Source: Luteimonas sp. S4-F44 (GTDB lineage: Bacteria; Pseudomonadota; Gammaproteobacteria; Xanthomonadales; Xanthomonadaceae). Taken from it: a stretch of DNA of 64,000 nt. The translations under genes were made by a program, and so were the position numbers. Shown here one piece after another: positions 36,788 through 46,951 of the stretch. Under the pieces are notes generated by a model that saw only the letters and a list, made by a program, of their open reading frames with translations, was not told where the DNA came from and searched no databases. The stretch's first letter is position 1; the number at the start of each line of letters is the position of its first letter. The stretch lies in NCBI RefSeq assembly GCF_022637415.1, contig NZ_CP093340.1, positions 3,621,274 through 3,685,273 of the forward strand, read 5' to 3'.

Positions 36788-38131
36788 TTACTCGCTGAGC
36801 TTGCGGATCAGCTTGTCCCAATCCTCGCGCAACTTGCCGTCGCTTTCGATCAGGGTGCGGATCTGGCGGCAGGCATGCAGCACCGTCGTGTGGTCGCGCC
36901 CGGCAAAGGCCTCGCCGATTTCCGGCAGGCTGTGCTCGGTCAGCTCCTTGGACAGCGCCATCGCGACCTGACGGGGGCGCGCCAGCGAGCGCGTACGGCG
37001 CTTGGACAGTAGGTCCTTGATCTGCAGGCCGTAGTAGTCGGCGACGACCTTCTGGATGTTGGCGATGCTGATCGCCTGCTGCTGGGCGCGCAGCAGATCG
37101 CGCAGCGTCTCGGTCGCGAACTCGACCGTGATCGCCCGGCCCATGAAGTTCGCGCGCGCGGCCAGCGTGTTGAGCGCGCCCTCGAGGTCACGCACGTTCG
37201 AATGCATCTTCTTGGCCAGCAGGAACGCCACGTCGTCGGGCACCTGGGTGCCGCGCTCGGCGGCCTTGGCCAGCACGATCGCCGCGCGCGTCTCGAAGTC
37301 CGGAGGGTCGATCGCCACCGACAGCCCCCATGCCAGCCGCGACTTGAGCCGCGGCTCCAGGCCGTCGACCTCACGCGGGTAGCGGTCGCAGGTCATGATG
37401 ATCTGCTGCTTGCTGTCGAACAGCGTATTGAAGGTGTGGAAGAACTCCTCCTGGGTGCGGTCCTTGCCGGCGAAGAACTGGATGTCGTCGATCAGCAGCG
37501 CGTCGATCTGGCGGAACTGGCGCTTGAACTGATCCGATGTCTTTTCCTGGATCGAGCGGAAGAACGCGCTGTAGAACTCCTCCGAGCGCAGATACAGCAC
37601 GCGCGCGCGGGGATTCTGTCGGCGCATCTCGTTGCCGGCGGCGAACATCAGGTGAGTCTTGCCCAGGCCGGTGCCGCCATAGAGCAGCAACGGGTTGTGC
37701 GCGCGGTCGCCGGGCTTGAGTGCGGCCTGCCAGGCCGCGGCCCGGCCCATCTGGTTGCTGCGGCCTTCGACGAAGTTGTCGAAGGTGTAATGGCTGTCCA
37801 TGTTGCCGGCGAACGCCTCGATCGGCGCGGCGGGCGTGCTGGTGCGGGCCTCGCCGAACGGCGCGGGCGCGGCTTGCGGCGGCGGCACGGCGGCGCGCGG
37901 CAGCGACCCGACCTGCAGGCTCACCTCGTCATGGCCGGCGAAATGGGCCAGCAATTCGCGGATGCGCGGCATGTAGCGCGCCTGCACCTCGTCGCGGACG
38001 AACGCATTCGGGGCGTAGAGCACCGTGGCCTGCGCATCGGCCCGGGCCTGCAGCGGCTTGAGCCAGGTGTGGACTTCCTCGGCCGGATACTCGGCTTCGA
38101 GGCGTTGGAGGCAGCGGGGCCAGACATCCAT
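36788..38131 (-). CDS. dnaA: chromosomal replication initiator DnaA
   Basis: A 447-residue DnaA. Domain I is near residues 1-75 ([21 protein letters not shown]), a short Pro/Ala linker follows, then the AAA+ ATPase with [13 protein letters not shown], Walker [11 protein letters not shown], Walker [13 protein letters not shown] and sensor [13 protein letters not shown]. Domain IV ends with the DnaA signature [14 protein letters not shown], which reads the 9-bp boxes. The ATG at 38131 gives the family N terminus. Divergent from rpmH with 221 bp between. Confidence 0.98.
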   Translation of the reverse strand: MDVWPRCLQRLEAEYPAEEVHTWLKPLQARADAQATVLYAPNAFVRDEVQARYMPRIRELLAHFAGHDEVSLQVGSLPRAAVPPPQAAPAPFGEARTSTPAAPIEAFAGNMDSHYTFDNFVEGRSNQMGRAAAWQAALKPGDRAHNPLLLYGGTGLGKTHLMFAAGNEMRRQNPRARVLYLRSEEFYSAFFRSIQEKTSDQFKRQFRQIDALLIDDIQFFAGKDRTQEEFFHTFNTLFDSKQQIIMTCDRYPREVDGLEPRLKSRLAWGLSVAIDPPDFETRAAIVLAKAAERGTQVPDDVAFLLAKKMHSNVRDLEGALNTLAARANFMGRAITVEFATETLRDLLRAQQQAISIANIQKVVADYYGLQIKDLLSKRRTRSLARPRQVAMALSKELTEHSLPEIGEAFAGRDHTTVLHACRQIRTLIESDGKLREDWDKLIRKLSE

Positions 38132-38281
38132 AGGGCGCGCGATCGACCAAAAAGTACGGTGCGGCCGTCGCGCAGCCGCGCGACTTCCGGCACCGGGAAA
38201 GAGGGCTGGCAGACTACCATGTCGCTGTCGGCGCTCGCCCTGCGACGCCGCGGCACGCCCGCCACCTGCCGGAAGGCCGAC

Positions 38282-38311
38282 TTGACCGTCCCGGCACGGC
38301 GCCGCTAGAAT
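38282..38311 (+). promoter_or_regulatory. sigma-70 promoter of rpmH-rnpA
   Basis: TTGACC (38282-38287) and TAGAAT (38306-38311) with an 18-bp spacer, 41 bp before the rpmH ATG. Both hexamers match consensus at five of six positions. Confidence 0.8.
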
Positions 38312-38352
38312 TTCCGGTTCCTTTTCGTCGCGTTGCCCCAGAAGGCGTCACC

Positions 38353-38493
38353 ATGGCTACCAAGCGCACCTACCAACCCAGCAACCTCAAGCGCAAGCGC
38401 GACCACGGCTTCCGTGCCCGCATGGCGACTGCCGACGGCCGCAAGATCCTGGCCCGTCGCCGCGCCAAGGGCCGCAAGGTCCTCTCGGCCTAA
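38353..38493 (+). CDS. rpmH: 50S ribosomal protein L34
   Basis: A 46-residue, strongly basic protein beginning [20 protein letters not shown] and ending [12 protein letters not shown], diagnostic for L34. It is preceded by an AGAAGG ribosome binding site. It is followed 76 bp later by rnpA, the usual pair. Too short for many gene callers but unmistakable. Confidence 0.99.
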   Translation: MATKRTYQPSNLKRKRDHGFRARMATADGRKILARRRAKGRKVLSA

Positions 38494-38569
38494 TCGCCGC
38501 TAGGATGCTTCCTGACGGAATGGTGCGCCGCGACCCGCCGCGCGCCGTTCCGTCCGCCGCGCCATCCCG

Positions 38570-38986
38570 ATGAACGCAGGTGCCCGCTACCCGCGGCACA
38601 TGCGCGTTCGCGCGCGTGCCGATTTCGATCGCATTTTTGCCAGCGCGACGCGGACCGCGTCGCCGTTGCTGGCCGTGCACCTGTTGCCCGAGCCCGGCCC
38701 GGCGCGTCTGGGGCTGGCGGTTTCGCGCAAGGTCGACAAGCGTGCGGTCGGTCGCAATCGCATCAAGCGGGTGCTGCGCGACCAGTTCCGCCTACTGCAG
38801 GCGGAGTTGAAACCCGGCAGCTATGTCGTCGTCGCCCGCCCGCCCGCGGCCGGCGCCGACAATGCGGCGCTGCGCACCGCCTTCCTCTCCGCGTTGCGAC
38901 GTGCCCGCGCGTTGCCGCTGGCCGCCCCGGTCGGCACAATGCCCGCTTCCCCGATTCCATCCACGCCGGCCACGCCCGGCGCATGA
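38570..38986 (+). CDS. rnpA: RNase P protein component
   Basis: A 138-residue RnpA, the basic protein subunit of RNase P that processes tRNA 5' ends. Core motifs are [44 protein letters not shown] (the RNR signature) and [10 protein letters not shown]. The last 25 residues are Pro/Ala-rich and probably disordered, beyond the usual domain end. It is 13 bp before yidC; no yidD gene lies between. Confidence 0.95.
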   Translation: MNAGARYPRHMRVRARADFDRIFASATRTASPLLAVHLLPEPGPARLGLAVSRKVDKRAVGRNRIKRVLRDQFRLLQAELKPGSYVVVARPPAAGADNAALRTAFLSALRRARALPLAAPVGTMPASPIPSTPATPGA

Positions 38987-38999
38987 GCCTGCCCGCCTG

Positions 39000-40706
39000 A
39001 TGAACCAGATCCGTACTTTCCTGATCCTCGCCTGGCTGATGGTCGCCGTGCTGCTCTGGATGGAGTGGGGCAAGGAGAAGGCAGCTGCTGCGCAGCCGGC
39101 CCAGACCAGCGCCGCCACCGCCGCGCCGACCGTGCCGACGCCGCAGGCGCCGGGCGCGGCCGTCCCTGAAGCGCCGGCCGCGACCGCGGCGCCCACCGTG
39201 CCCGGAGCGAGCTCGGCGCCGGCGACCCATGCCGCCGCCGCTGCGCGCCGCGTGGTGGTGCAGACCGATGTGCTGCGCGTCGTGCTCGATGGCGGCAACG
39301 TCGTCGAGGCCGATCTTCTGGCCTACCCGCAGACCCGCGACGCCGACAGCCCGCCGGTGCGCATGCTCGATACCGATCCGCTGCATTACTACGCCGCACA
39401 GGCCGGTTGGGTCAGCGGCAACAATGCCGCGCCCAGCCACGAGGGCGCATTCGTGCCCGAGGGCCAGGCCACGTCCTACACGCTGGCCGATGGCGAAGGC
39501 AGCCTGGTGGTGCCGTTCGTGTGGACCGGTGCCGACGGCGTCACCATCCGCCGCAACTTCGTGTTCTCGCGTGCCGACTACGCGATCGAAGTGCGTGACG
39601 AGATCGTCAACGCCGGCAGCGCGCCGTGGCAGGGCTTCGCCTATCGCCAGCTGATCCGGACTGCGCCTGCGGTCAAGCGCGGCATGACCAATCCCGAGTC
39701 CTACAGCCTGGTCGGTGCAACCTGGTTCGGCAGCGAGATCGGCTACAGCCGCCGCCAGCTCGGCGACTTCGAAAGCGACGGCCCGCTCAACGCGAAGGAC
39801 ACCCAGGTGTGGATCGCGATGGCGCAGCACCACTTCTTCAGCGCTTGGATTCCGCGCGCCGACGATGCGAGCACGATCTCGATGCAGGTCGATCGCAGCA
39901 CGGGCGCGCCGCGCTACCTGATCCGCGAACTCGGCCCGCCGATTTCGGTCGCCGCCGGCCAGCAGGCCGCCACCAGCGCCCGGTTGTGGATCGGGCCCAA
40001 GCAGGTCGACCTGATCAAGGCGCAGGGCGTGCGTGGTCTCGACCGCGTTGTCGACTACAGCCGCTTCACCCTGTTTGCGATGCTCGGCGAAGGCCTGTTC
40101 TGGGTGCTGGCCAAGTTGCACGGCCTGATTGGCAACTGGGGCTGGTCGATCATCGGCCTGGTGCTGCTGGTGAAGCTGGCGCTCTATCCGCTGTCGGTCG
40201 CCCAGTACAAGTCGATGGCGAAGATGCGCAAGTTCCAGCCGCGCATCGCCCAGCTCAAGGAACGCTACGGGGACGACAAGCAGAAGTTCCAGATGGCGAT
40301 GATGGAGCTGTACAAGAAGGAGAAGATCAACCCGATCGGCGGCTGCCTGCCGGTGCTGCTGCAGATGCCGGTGTTCTTCGCACTGTACTGGGTGCTGCTC
40401 GAGTCGGTCGAACTGCGCCACACGCCGTGGATGCTGTGGATCCAGGATCTGACTGCGCGCGATCCCTACTTCATCCTGCCGGTGCTCAACATCGCAATCA
40501 TGTGGGCGACGCAGAAGCTCACGCCGATGGTTGGCGTCGACCCGATGCAGCAGAAGATCATGCAGCTGATGCCGCTGATCTTCGGTGTGATCATGATCTT
40601 CTTCCCCTCGGGCCTGGTGCTGTACTGGGTCACCAACGGCGGCCTGGGTCTGCTGCAGCAGTGGTGGATGATCAGGCGCTACAGCGAGGCGCCGGCCAAG
40701 GCCTGA
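39000..40706 (+). CDS. yidC: membrane protein insertase YidC
   Basis: A 568-residue YidC. One N-terminal span ([16 protein letters not shown]) is followed by an Ala/Pro linker (about 25-85), a large periplasmic beta domain, and five conserved C-terminal helices. Typical stretches are [40 protein letters not shown] and [19 protein letters not shown]. It inserts small inner-membrane proteins alone or with SecYEG. ATG 39000 overlaps nothing and is 13 bp behind rnpA. Followed by an inverted-repeat element before mnmE. Confidence 0.97.
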   Translation: MNQIRTFLILAWLMVAVLLWMEWGKEKAAAAQPAQTSAATAAPTVPTPQAPGAAVPEAPAATAAPTVPGASSAPATHAAAAARRVVVQTDVLRVVLDGGNVVEADLLAYPQTRDADSPPVRMLDTDPLHYYAAQAGWVSGNNAAPSHEGAFVPEGQATSYTLADGEGSLVVPFVWTGADGVTIRRNFVFSRADYAIEVRDEIVNAGSAPWQGFAYRQLIRTAPAVKRGMTNPESYSLVGATWFGSEIGYSRRQLGDFESDGPLNAKDTQVWIAMAQHHFFSAWIPRADDASTISMQVDRSTGAPRYLIRELGPPISVAAGQQAATSARLWIGPKQVDLIKAQGVRGLDRVVDYSRFTLFAMLGEGLFWVLAKLHGLIGNWGWSIIGLVLLVKLALYPLSVAQYKSMAKMRKFQPRIAQLKERYGDDKQKFQMAMMELYKKEKINPIGGCLPVLLQMPVFFALYWVLLESVELRHTPWMLWIQDLTARDPYFILPVLNIAIMWATQKLTPMVGVDPMQQKIMQLMPLIFGVIMIFFPSGLVLYWVTNGGLGLLQQWWMIRRYSEAPAKA

Positions 40707-40717
40707 TCAAACCCCAG

Positions 40718-40794
40718 AACCGGGGTCAGCGTGGATTGTTTTCGCATATCGCCACTCTGCCCCGGATTTCCGAGAATCCACTCTGACCCCGGTT
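40718..40794. repeat. REP-like long imperfect palindrome
   Basis: The arms 40718-40737 (AACCGGGGTCAGCGTGGATT) and 40775-40794 are inverted repeats matching at 19 of 20 bases. A third related unit (CCACTCTGCCCCGG, near 40752) sits in the loop. The GGGGTCAG-GTGGATT motif is typical of dispersed palindromic units in xanthomonads associated with Y1/RAYT transposases. It fills the yidC-mnmE gap and may also end the yidC transcript. Confidence 0.65.
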
Positions 40795-40809
40795 TTTGAG
40801 GAGGTGTGG

Positions 40810-42141
40810 ATGCAGTCGACCGACACCATCGCTGCGATCGCAACGTCGGCCGGTGCTGGAGGCGTGGGAATCGTGCGGTTGTCGGGCCCGCGCGCGGTCG
40901 AGATCGCGCAGGCGCTGTGCGGCCGAGTGTTGCGGCCGCGCCATGCCCATCATGTGCGCTTGCGTGGCGACGACGGCGAGACGCTCGACGATGGCATCGC
41001 GATCGCGTTCGCCGGTCCTGCGAGCTACACCGGCGAGGACGTTGTGGAGCTGCAGGTCCACGGCAGCCCGGTCGTGCTGCAAGAACTGCTGGCACGCTGC
41101 CGGGCGCTCGGCGCGCGGCTCGCGCGGCCCGGGGAGTTCAGCGAACGCGCATTCCTCAACGGTCGGCTCGATCTCACGCAGGCCGAAGCGGTCGCCGACC
41201 TGATTGCCGCTGGCGATGTGCGCGCCGCACGTGCCGCGCGTCGCGCACTCGATGGTGCATTCTCGACCCGCTGCGATGCACTGGCCGCCGAGCTGCTGCA
41301 CCTGCGCGTGCACGTCGAGGCAATGATCGATTTCTCCGACGAGCCGATCGATGCGCTCGGCGGCGATGCCGTGGCGCAGCGGCTCGATGCGCTGGCGGTA
41401 TCGCTGGGCGTGCTGCTCGCCGAAGCCGAGCAGGGACGCCGGCTGCGCGATGGTGTGCATGCGGTGATCGTCGGCCCGCCGAATGCGGGCAAGAGCTCGC
41501 TGCTCAATGCGCTGGCCGGCAGCGAGCGCGCGATCGTCACCGAGATCGCCGGCACCACGCGCGACCTGCTGCACGAAACGGTGCGCATCGCCGGTGCCGA
41601 ACTGACCCTGGTCGACACCGCCGGCTTGCGCGAGGCTGGAGACGCGATCGAGCGCGAAGGCATCCGCCGCGCCCGCGCCGAACTGCGTCGCGCTGACCTG
41701 GCGATCGTCGTGCTCGATGCGCGCGATCCGCAGGCGGGCCTGCGCGCCGTGGCCGGCGACATCGCCGATGTGCCGGCGCGTCTGGTCGTGCACAACAAGA
41801 GCGACCTGCTCGAGGGCAACGCCGCCGCAAACGACGACGTGTTGCGTGTCTCCGCGCGCACAGGGGCGGGTCTGGACGCACTGCGCGACGCGCTGGCGAC
41901 GCATGTCGCCGGACCCGCGGGCAGCGAAGGCGCGTTCACCGCCCGGCAGCGCCATGTCGATGCCCTGCGCGTCGCCGCCGATGCGGTGGACGACGCCCGC
42001 GCGACGCTGCAAGCGCAGACCCTGGAACTGACGGCCGAAGCACTGCGCGTGGCCCACGACGCCGTCGGCGAGATCACCGGCAGGGTGCTGCCCGACGACC
42101 TGCTGGGACATATCTTCTCGAGCTTCTGCATCGGCAAGTAG
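40810..42141 (+). CDS. mnmE: tRNA modification GTPase MnmE
   Basis: A 443-residue MnmE which, with MnmG, installs 5-carboxymethylaminomethyl groups on wobble uridine of several tRNAs. The N-terminal folate-binding domain ([21 protein letters not shown]), the G domain with [25 protein letters not shown] and NKSD, and the C-terminal tail ending SSFCIGK with the essential Cys are all present. A GAGGAGG site precedes ATG 40810; a GTG six bases earlier is a less likely start. Last gene of the rpmH-mnmE rightward run. Confidence 0.97.
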   Translation: MQSTDTIAAIATSAGAGGVGIVRLSGPRAVEIAQALCGRVLRPRHAHHVRLRGDDGETLDDGIAIAFAGPASYTGEDVVELQVHGSPVVLQELLARCRALGARLARPGEFSERAFLNGRLDLTQAEAVADLIAAGDVRAARAARRALDGAFSTRCDALAAELLHLRVHVEAMIDFSDEPIDALGGDAVAQRLDALAVSLGVLLAEAEQGRRLRDGVHAVIVGPPNAGKSSLLNALAGSERAIVTEIAGTTRDLLHETVRIAGAELTLVDTAGLREAGDAIEREGIRRARAELRRADLAIVVLDARDPQAGLRAVAGDIADVPARLVVHNKSDLLEGNAAANDDVLRVSARTGAGLDALRDALATHVAGPAGSEGAFTARQRHVDALRVAADAVDDARATLQAQTLELTAEALRVAHDAVGEITGRVLPDDLLGHIFSSFCIGK

Positions 42142-42207
42142 GCCGGTCCAGTGCCGGGCGTCGCCGCTGAAACCGCACATATTCGGTGAACATGCTGCCA
42201 ACGCGCT

Positions 42208-42213
42208 TACAAT
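42208..42213 (+). promoter_or_regulatory. possible -10 element for the TonB-like lipoprotein gene
   Basis: TACAAT (5 of 6 to TATAAT) lies 89 bp before the ATG at 42302; the corresponding -35 is weak. A perfect TTGACA occurs downstream at 42240 but has no good -10. Confidence 0.35.
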
Positions 42214-42301
42214 CGGAGCCCGCACGCCTACCTGCGCGGTTGACAAATCGCCTGCGCTGCCGCGTGCTACGCACTTTGAAGAACAGGCACCCTGGGGAAC
42301 G

Positions 42302-43372
42302 ATGATGGTCTCGAATCGATCGACGCCCGCAGTGTCGTCGCGGACCGGGCTGGCCGCGGCGTTGTGCGTGGCGCTTGGCCTGGCCGCTTGCGGCGGCCGC
42401 GACGATACGCCCGAACCCGAAACGGCACCGGCCGAGACCGCGGACGTGAGCCGCCAGGCGGCCGACCAGGCCGCGCGCCAGCAACGCGCGGCCGACGATG
42501 CGCTGGCCGCGCTCTCGGCCGACGACCTGCGCAAGGCCGCCGGCCAGGCCTACCAGGACAGCCGGCTGTACTTCCCGCCCGGCGAGAACGCGATGGAGTA
42601 TTACCTCGCGCTGCGCGACAAGACGCGCGGCGACGCCGCGGCGACCAGCGCGTTGATCGACCTGCTGCCGCTCACCGTGATCGCCACCGAGCAGAACCGC
42701 GACCGCGGCGATTTTGCCGAGGCGCGTCGGCTGCTGGGGCTGATCGAACGTGCGGACGCCACCCACCCGGCGCTTGCCCGATTGCGCACCAGCATCGCCA
42801 CCGCCGAAGAAGCGGCCGTGCGTCAGCAGCGCGGCGCCGCGCAGGAGGCCGAGCGCCAGCAGCAGATCGCGCGCGAGCGCGCACAGCAACAGCGCGAACA
42901 GCAGGTTTCGGCGTCGCAGCAACTGCCGGGGCCGCCACCGGCCGACACCACCAGCGCGCGCAGCGCACCGGCCTCTGCGCCGACGCCGACGCCCGCGCAG
43001 CCGGCGCCGCGCCCGGCGCAGGACACGCCGCGCCCGGCCCCCGCACGTCCGGCGCCCACGCCCGCCCCGGCCAACGAAGCACCGCCGCCCGAGGCCGCGC
43101 CGGCCCCGGCGCCCGTCCAATTGCATCCGTTGAGCACACCGGCGCCGCGCTATCCGCCGGATGCATTGCGGGCCGGCATCAGCGGCGAGGTGCAGGTCGA
43201 GTTCACTGTCGCGGTCGATGGATCGGTGAACAGTGCGCGCATCGTGCGCGCCGATCCGCCCCGCACCTTCGATCGCGAGGCCTTGTCGGCAGTGCGACGC
43301 TGGCGCTTCGAGCCAGTGCCGGCACCGGTCACCACGCGGCGCACGATCGGCTTCTCTCCGACCGCCAACTGA
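42302..43372 (+). CDS. TonB-like protein with a lipobox
   Basis: A 356-residue protein. A signal sequence ends in lipobox LAAC (Cys30, then Gly-Gly), so the mature protein should be a lipoprotein. Residues 45-190 are helical and charged, with a Gln/Arg/Glu-rich coiled-coil-like segment at 175-200. Residues 205-265 are Pro/Ala-rich. The last 85 residues are a TonB C-terminal domain (APRYPPDALRAGISGEVQVEF and VRRWRFEPVP). A lipid anchor in place of the TonB membrane helix would prevent normal coupling to ExbBD. It could instead bind receptors or peptidoglycan. Not in an exb operon. Confidence 0.8.
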   Translation: MMVSNRSTPAVSSRTGLAAALCVALGLAACGGRDDTPEPETAPAETADVSRQAADQAARQQRAADDALAALSADDLRKAAGQAYQDSRLYFPPGENAMEYYLALRDKTRGDAAATSALIDLLPLTVIATEQNRDRGDFAEARRLLGLIERADATHPALARLRTSIATAEEAAVRQQRGAAQEAERQQQIARERAQQQREQQVSASQQLPGPPPADTTSARSAPASAPTPTPAQPAPRPAQDTPRPAPARPAPTPAPANEAPPPEAAPAPAPVQLHPLSTPAPRYPPDALRAGISGEVQVEFTVAVDGSVNSARIVRADPPRTFDREALSAVRRWRFEPVPAPVTTRRTIGFSPTAN

Positions 43373-43453
43373 CACGTAGCGCCTCACCTGCGTGTGCCGG
43401 TGGGCACGCTGGGGGCGTGTGCAACGCACGCGCCCCATGCCGTCTGCGCGATC

Positions 43454-44635
43454 TCAGCCCGAGATCGCGAGCCGCTCCTGGCGATAGCGCCACACCGCCA
43501 GGCCCCAGAACACCGCCACCAACGCGAGGCTGGCGAGCAGGTACACCGCCCAGACCTGCGGCGCGATCGGCTCGGCGCGGATGATCTTGAGCAGCAGCTG
43601 GTTCTGCGACAGGAACGGCACCGCGAACTGCCACAACTCGGTCTTGATCGGATTGATGATCAGCACGAACGTGGGCACCATCGGCAGCAGCATCAGCCAG
43701 ACAATGTGGCTCTGCGCTTCCTTCATGCTCTTGGCCGCGGCTGCGAGGAACGTCAGCAGCGACGTGCCGATGAACAACATCGGCAGCAGCACCAGCAGCA
43801 TCTTGCCGATCGCCGCCAGCCGGACGTCGAGCATGCGGGTCATGCCGGTGCCGATCTGGGCGCTGAGCTTGAAGGCCAGCAACGTGAGCAGCAACGACAA
43901 CAGGCCGATCACGCAGGCGGCGAGCATCTTGCCGCTGACGATCGCACCGCGTGCAGCCGGCGTGGCGAGCAGCGGCTCGATCGACTGCCGCTCGCGTTCG
44001 CCGGCGGTCGCATCGATGATCAGGTACGAGCCGCCGATGAAGCTCGACAGGATCAGCAGATACGGCAACAGCGCCGCGAGCAGGATGCCGCGCTTGGCCT
44101 CTTCGCTCGCCATGTCGCGCGTGCCGACCGCGATCGGCTGCACCACCGACGGGTCGATACCGCGCGCGAGCAGACGCAACGCGCCGACCTGCTGCCCGTA
44201 GCTGGCGATCGCTGCGCGCACCCGCGTGGCCGGTGTCTGCGCGTTGCGCTGGGTGCTGTCGCTGATGACCTCGACCGTCGCCGGGCGTCCGGCCTGCCAG
44301 TCCTCGGCGAACGAGGCCGGGATCTCGATCGCGACGTCGACGTCCTGCCGGGAGATGGCCGCATCGAGGTCGTCCGGCGCATCGACCGCGACGATGCCCA
44401 GCGTCGCCAGGTGCGCGACCAGGTTCGGTGCATGCGCCGCGCCCAGCACCGGGACTTCGAGAACGCGGTCCTGTTCGGTCTTGGCGCGCTTTTCCATCAT
44501 CACGTTCATGCCGGTCATCAGCACCGGATACAGCAGCGGGCCGAGCAGCAGCGCCATGAACAGCGTGCGCCGGTCGCGTCCGATGTCGAGCAGCTCCTTG
44601 CGCATCACGCACCACACCCATCGCAGTGCGCTCAT
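43454..44635 (-). CDS. NatB-type ABC transporter permease
   Basis: A 393-residue ABC-2 permease. One span near residues 23-45, a large extracytoplasmic domain (about 50-175) and five or six spans from 180 to the end. The pattern MRKELLDIGRDRRTLFMALLLGPLL with the ABC-2 domain TAGERERQSIEPLLATPAARG is typical of NatB/CcmB-like exporters. Its ATG overlaps the stop of the ATPase gene by 4 bp. In NatAB systems such a pair exports sodium, but others export lipids or peptides; the substrate here is open. Last gene of a five-gene operon. Confidence 0.88.
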   Translation of the reverse strand: MSALRWVWCVMRKELLDIGRDRRTLFMALLLGPLLYPVLMTGMNVMMEKRAKTEQDRVLEVPVLGAAHAPNLVAHLATLGIVAVDAPDDLDAAISRQDVDVAIEIPASFAEDWQAGRPATVEVISDSTQRNAQTPATRVRAAIASYGQQVGALRLLARGIDPSVVQPIAVGTRDMASEEAKRGILLAALLPYLLILSSFIGGSYLIIDATAGERERQSIEPLLATPAARGAIVSGKMLAACVIGLLSLLLTLLAFKLSAQIGTGMTRMLDVRLAAIGKMLLVLLPMLFIGTSLLTFLAAAAKSMKEAQSHIVWLMLLPMVPTFVLIINPIKTELWQFAVPFLSQNQLLLKIIRAEPIAPQVWAVYLLASLALVAVFWGLAVWRYRQERLAISG

Positions 44636-45378
44636 GCCAGCAGCCCCTCTTCCGAGCCGATCGCACGCACGAAGGCGTCCTCGAGGTTCTGCGTGCCGTA
44701 GCGCGCGCGCAGTTCTTCGGCGGTGCCGGCGGCCACCACGCGCCCCTTGGCGATGATGACGATGCGGTCGCACAGCGCGGCGACCTCTTGCATGATGTGG
44801 CTGGAGAAGATCACGCAGCGGCCCTCGTTGCGCAGCTTCAACAGGAATTCGCGCATCGCGCGGGTGGTCATCACATCCAGGCCATTGGTCGGCTCGTCGA
44901 GGATAACGTTGCGCGGGTCGTGCACCAGGGCGCGCGCGATCGCGGTCTTGGTGCGCTGGCCCTGGCTGAAGCCATCGGTCTGGCGGTCGAGGATCTCGCC
45001 CATGTCCAGCTGGTCGCTCAGCGCCTGGGTGCGTGTGACGATCTGGGCCTGGCTCATGCCGTGCAGCTGGCCGAAGTAGTGGATGTTCTCGCGTGCGGTC
45101 AGCCGCTTGTAGACGCCGCGTGCGTCGGGCAACACGCCCAGCACGCGACGCACGGCGGCCGGGTCGCGGCTCGCGTCGATGCCGTCCACCAGCACCTGGC
45201 CGCGGTCGGGCTTCATCAGCGTGTAGAGCATGCGCAGCGTCGTGGTCTTGCCGGCGCCGTTGGGACCGAGCAGGCCGGTGATGCGGCCATCCTCGGCAAC
45301 GAAGTCCACGCCGTCGACCGCCTGGACCAGGCCGGCCTTGGTCTTGAACGCCTTGTGCAATTGCTGGGCGGTGATCAT
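44632..45378 (-). CDS. NatA-type ABC transporter ATPase
   Basis: A 248-residue ATP-binding subunit. Walker A is GPNGAGKTTT, the signature is FSQGQRTKTAIARALVHDP, Walker B is VILDEPTNGLD and the H-loop is SSHIMQE. Start at 45378 (MITAQQLHKAF) is the family N terminus. It lies 46 bp behind the hydrolase gene and overlaps the permease gene by 4 bp. Confidence 0.93.
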   Translation of the reverse strand: MITAQQLHKAFKTKAGLVQAVDGVDFVAEDGRITGLLGPNGAGKTTTLRMLYTLMKPDRGQVLVDGIDASRDPAAVRRVLGVLPDARGVYKRLTARENIHYFGQLHGMSQAQIVTRTQALSDQLDMGEILDRQTDGFSQGQRTKTAIARALVHDPRNVILDEPTNGLDVMTTRAMREFLLKLRNEGRCVIFSSHIMQEVAALCDRIVIIAKGRVVAAGTAEELRARYGTQNLEDAFVRAIGSEEGLLA

Positions 45379-45424
45379 CGATGGAGCTCCGAAAGGAAGA
45401 GGGGCATCGCGAAGCGCGGCACGG

Positions 45425-46951
45425 TCATGGCGACCACCCGTTGAAGCTGGTGAACGGCGGCACCGGACGCATCGCGTCCAGGCACTTGGCGTCGAGCGCC
45501 TTGGCATCGGTGGATTCGATGAACTGCGCGAGCAGCTTGGGCGCGCAGCCGAGCGCGAACGTGCCGTGCCCTTGGCCCTTGAACACCAGATGGCGTCCGT
45601 TCGGCAGGCCGGCCAGCACGCGCTCGGCGTAGGCGGGCGGCGTCACCGGATCGAGTTCGCCCGACATCAGCAGGGCCGGCACCTCGGACTGCAGGGTCGC
45701 GGTGTGGTTGGCCGGCGGCGCGCCGGTCGGCCAGGTGCGGCACGCGCCGAAGAACATGCGCGCGACGCCGGGGCCGAGGATCGTATCGGCGACGCGACCG
45801 TCCTCGCGGTAACGGCCTGCGTCCTCGGCGCAGATCACCGACCACTGCATGCCGCGCGTCATTTGGCCGTCGACGTTGCTGTACATCAGTTGCGACAGCG
45901 ACATCAGCGGGCCGTAGCGGCCCTGCGCCGCTTCGTCGAGGATCAGCGGCAGCAGCGACGCGGTCTGCGGCGCGTACGAGAACAGAAACGCGAGGCCGGT
46001 CACCGTGTCCGGTGTGACCACGCCGTCGCGTTGTGCGCCGGTGGTCGGGTCGCGATAGGTCACCGGCGCCGGCGTCGTGCGCAGCGTCGACAGCACGCCA
46101 CGCAACTGCGCCTGCAGGTCGGTGGGAAAGCGCGCGCGGCAGCCGGCGTCCTGCGCGCACTGCTTCGACTGCAGTGTCAGCGCGTCCTCGAAGGTGTGCG
46201 CGAACTCGCCGCCGACGACCAGGTCGTTCGGCACCACGCCGTCGAGCACGATACTGCGCGTGTGCTGCGGATACGCCATCGCGTACTGCTGCGCGACGCG
46301 GGTGCCGTAGGACCCGCTGATGAGGTTGATCCGGTCTGCGCCGAGCGCGGCGCGCACGATGTCGAGGTCGGCGATCGCATTGGCGGTCGTATAGAAGCGC
46401 GGATCGGCGCGGCCGTCGAGGCCGGCCAGACATCGGCCGACATAGGCGCCGAGCGCGGCATCGTCGGGCGCGGTCAGCGCATCGAGGTCCATCGCCTCGC
46501 CATCGGCATCGGTGCAGGTCAGCGGGTTCGACTTGCCGGTCCCGCGCTGGTCAAACAGCACGATGTCGCGCTGCCGGCGCACTTCGCGCAAGCCGGCATT
46601 GATCTGCGCGGCGAGTTCGGTCGCGGCCTGGCCCGGGCCGCCGGCGAGGAAGAACACCGGATCGGCGGTGCCGCCGTCCTTCGCATCGGCAGGCAGCCAG
46701 GCGATGTTGAGCGCAATGCGCCGGCCATCGGGCGCATCGGGATTCTCGGGCACCTCGTAGGTTGCGCACTGCGCCTCGACCCGGGTCGCCGCGTTGCCGC
46801 CATCCAGCGTGCAGGGGTGGAATGGGATCTGCCCGAACAGCCGCGCCGGCCGGGTGGCCTGGCCGTCTGCCGGTGCCGGCGCGCCCCCGCTGCAGCCGGC
46901 GAGCCCGATGCCCGCGGCCAGCGCCAGCGCGGAAAGCCTTGATGTCCTCAT
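45425..46951 (-). CDS. alpha/beta-hydrolase lipoprotein, tripeptidyl aminopeptidase-like
   Basis: A 508-residue exported hydrolase. Lipobox LAGC is near residue 20. The alpha/beta-hydrolase fold contains FFLAGGPGQAATE, the nucleophile elbow GSYGTRVAQQYA, the acid GELDPVTPP and the catalytic His in KGQGHGTFALG. The C-terminal TAP-like domain marks the SCO7095 / tripeptidyl-aminopeptidase group, which clips peptides or esters in the envelope. Its ATG overlaps the upstream XRE gene by 4 bp. The link with an ABC exporter and a repressor suggests a peptide or antibiotic response, but this is inference. Confidence 0.9.
   Translation of the reverse strand: MRTSRLSALALAAGIGLAGCSGGAPAPADGQATRPARLFGQIPFHPCTLDGGNAATRVEAQCATYEVPENPDAPDGRRIALNIAWLPADAKDGGTADPVFFLAGGPGQAATELAAQINAGLREVRRQRDIVLFDQRGTGKSNPLTCTDADGEAMDLDALTAPDDAALGAYVGRCLAGLDGRADPRFYTTANAIADLDIVRAALGADRINLISGSYGTRVAQQYAMAYPQHTRSIVLDGVVPNDLVVGGEFAHTFEDALTLQSKQCAQDAGCRARFPTDLQAQLRGVLSTLRTTPAPVTYRDPTTGAQRDGVVTPDTVTGLAFLFSYAPQTASLLPLILDEAAQGRYGPLMSLSQLMYSNVDGQMTRGMQWSVICAEDAGRYREDGRVADTILGPGVARMFFGACRTWPTGAPPANHTATLQSEVPALLMSGELDPVTPPAYAERVLAGLPNGRHLVFKGQGHGTFALGCAPKLLAQFIESTDAKALDAKCLDAMRPVPPFTSFNGWSP

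Noticed and set aside
42240-42270. Perfect TTGACA as promoter of the TonB-like lipoprotein gene
   Set aside because: No acceptable -10 hexamer lies 16-18 bp downstream; TACAAT at 42208 is a better candidate.
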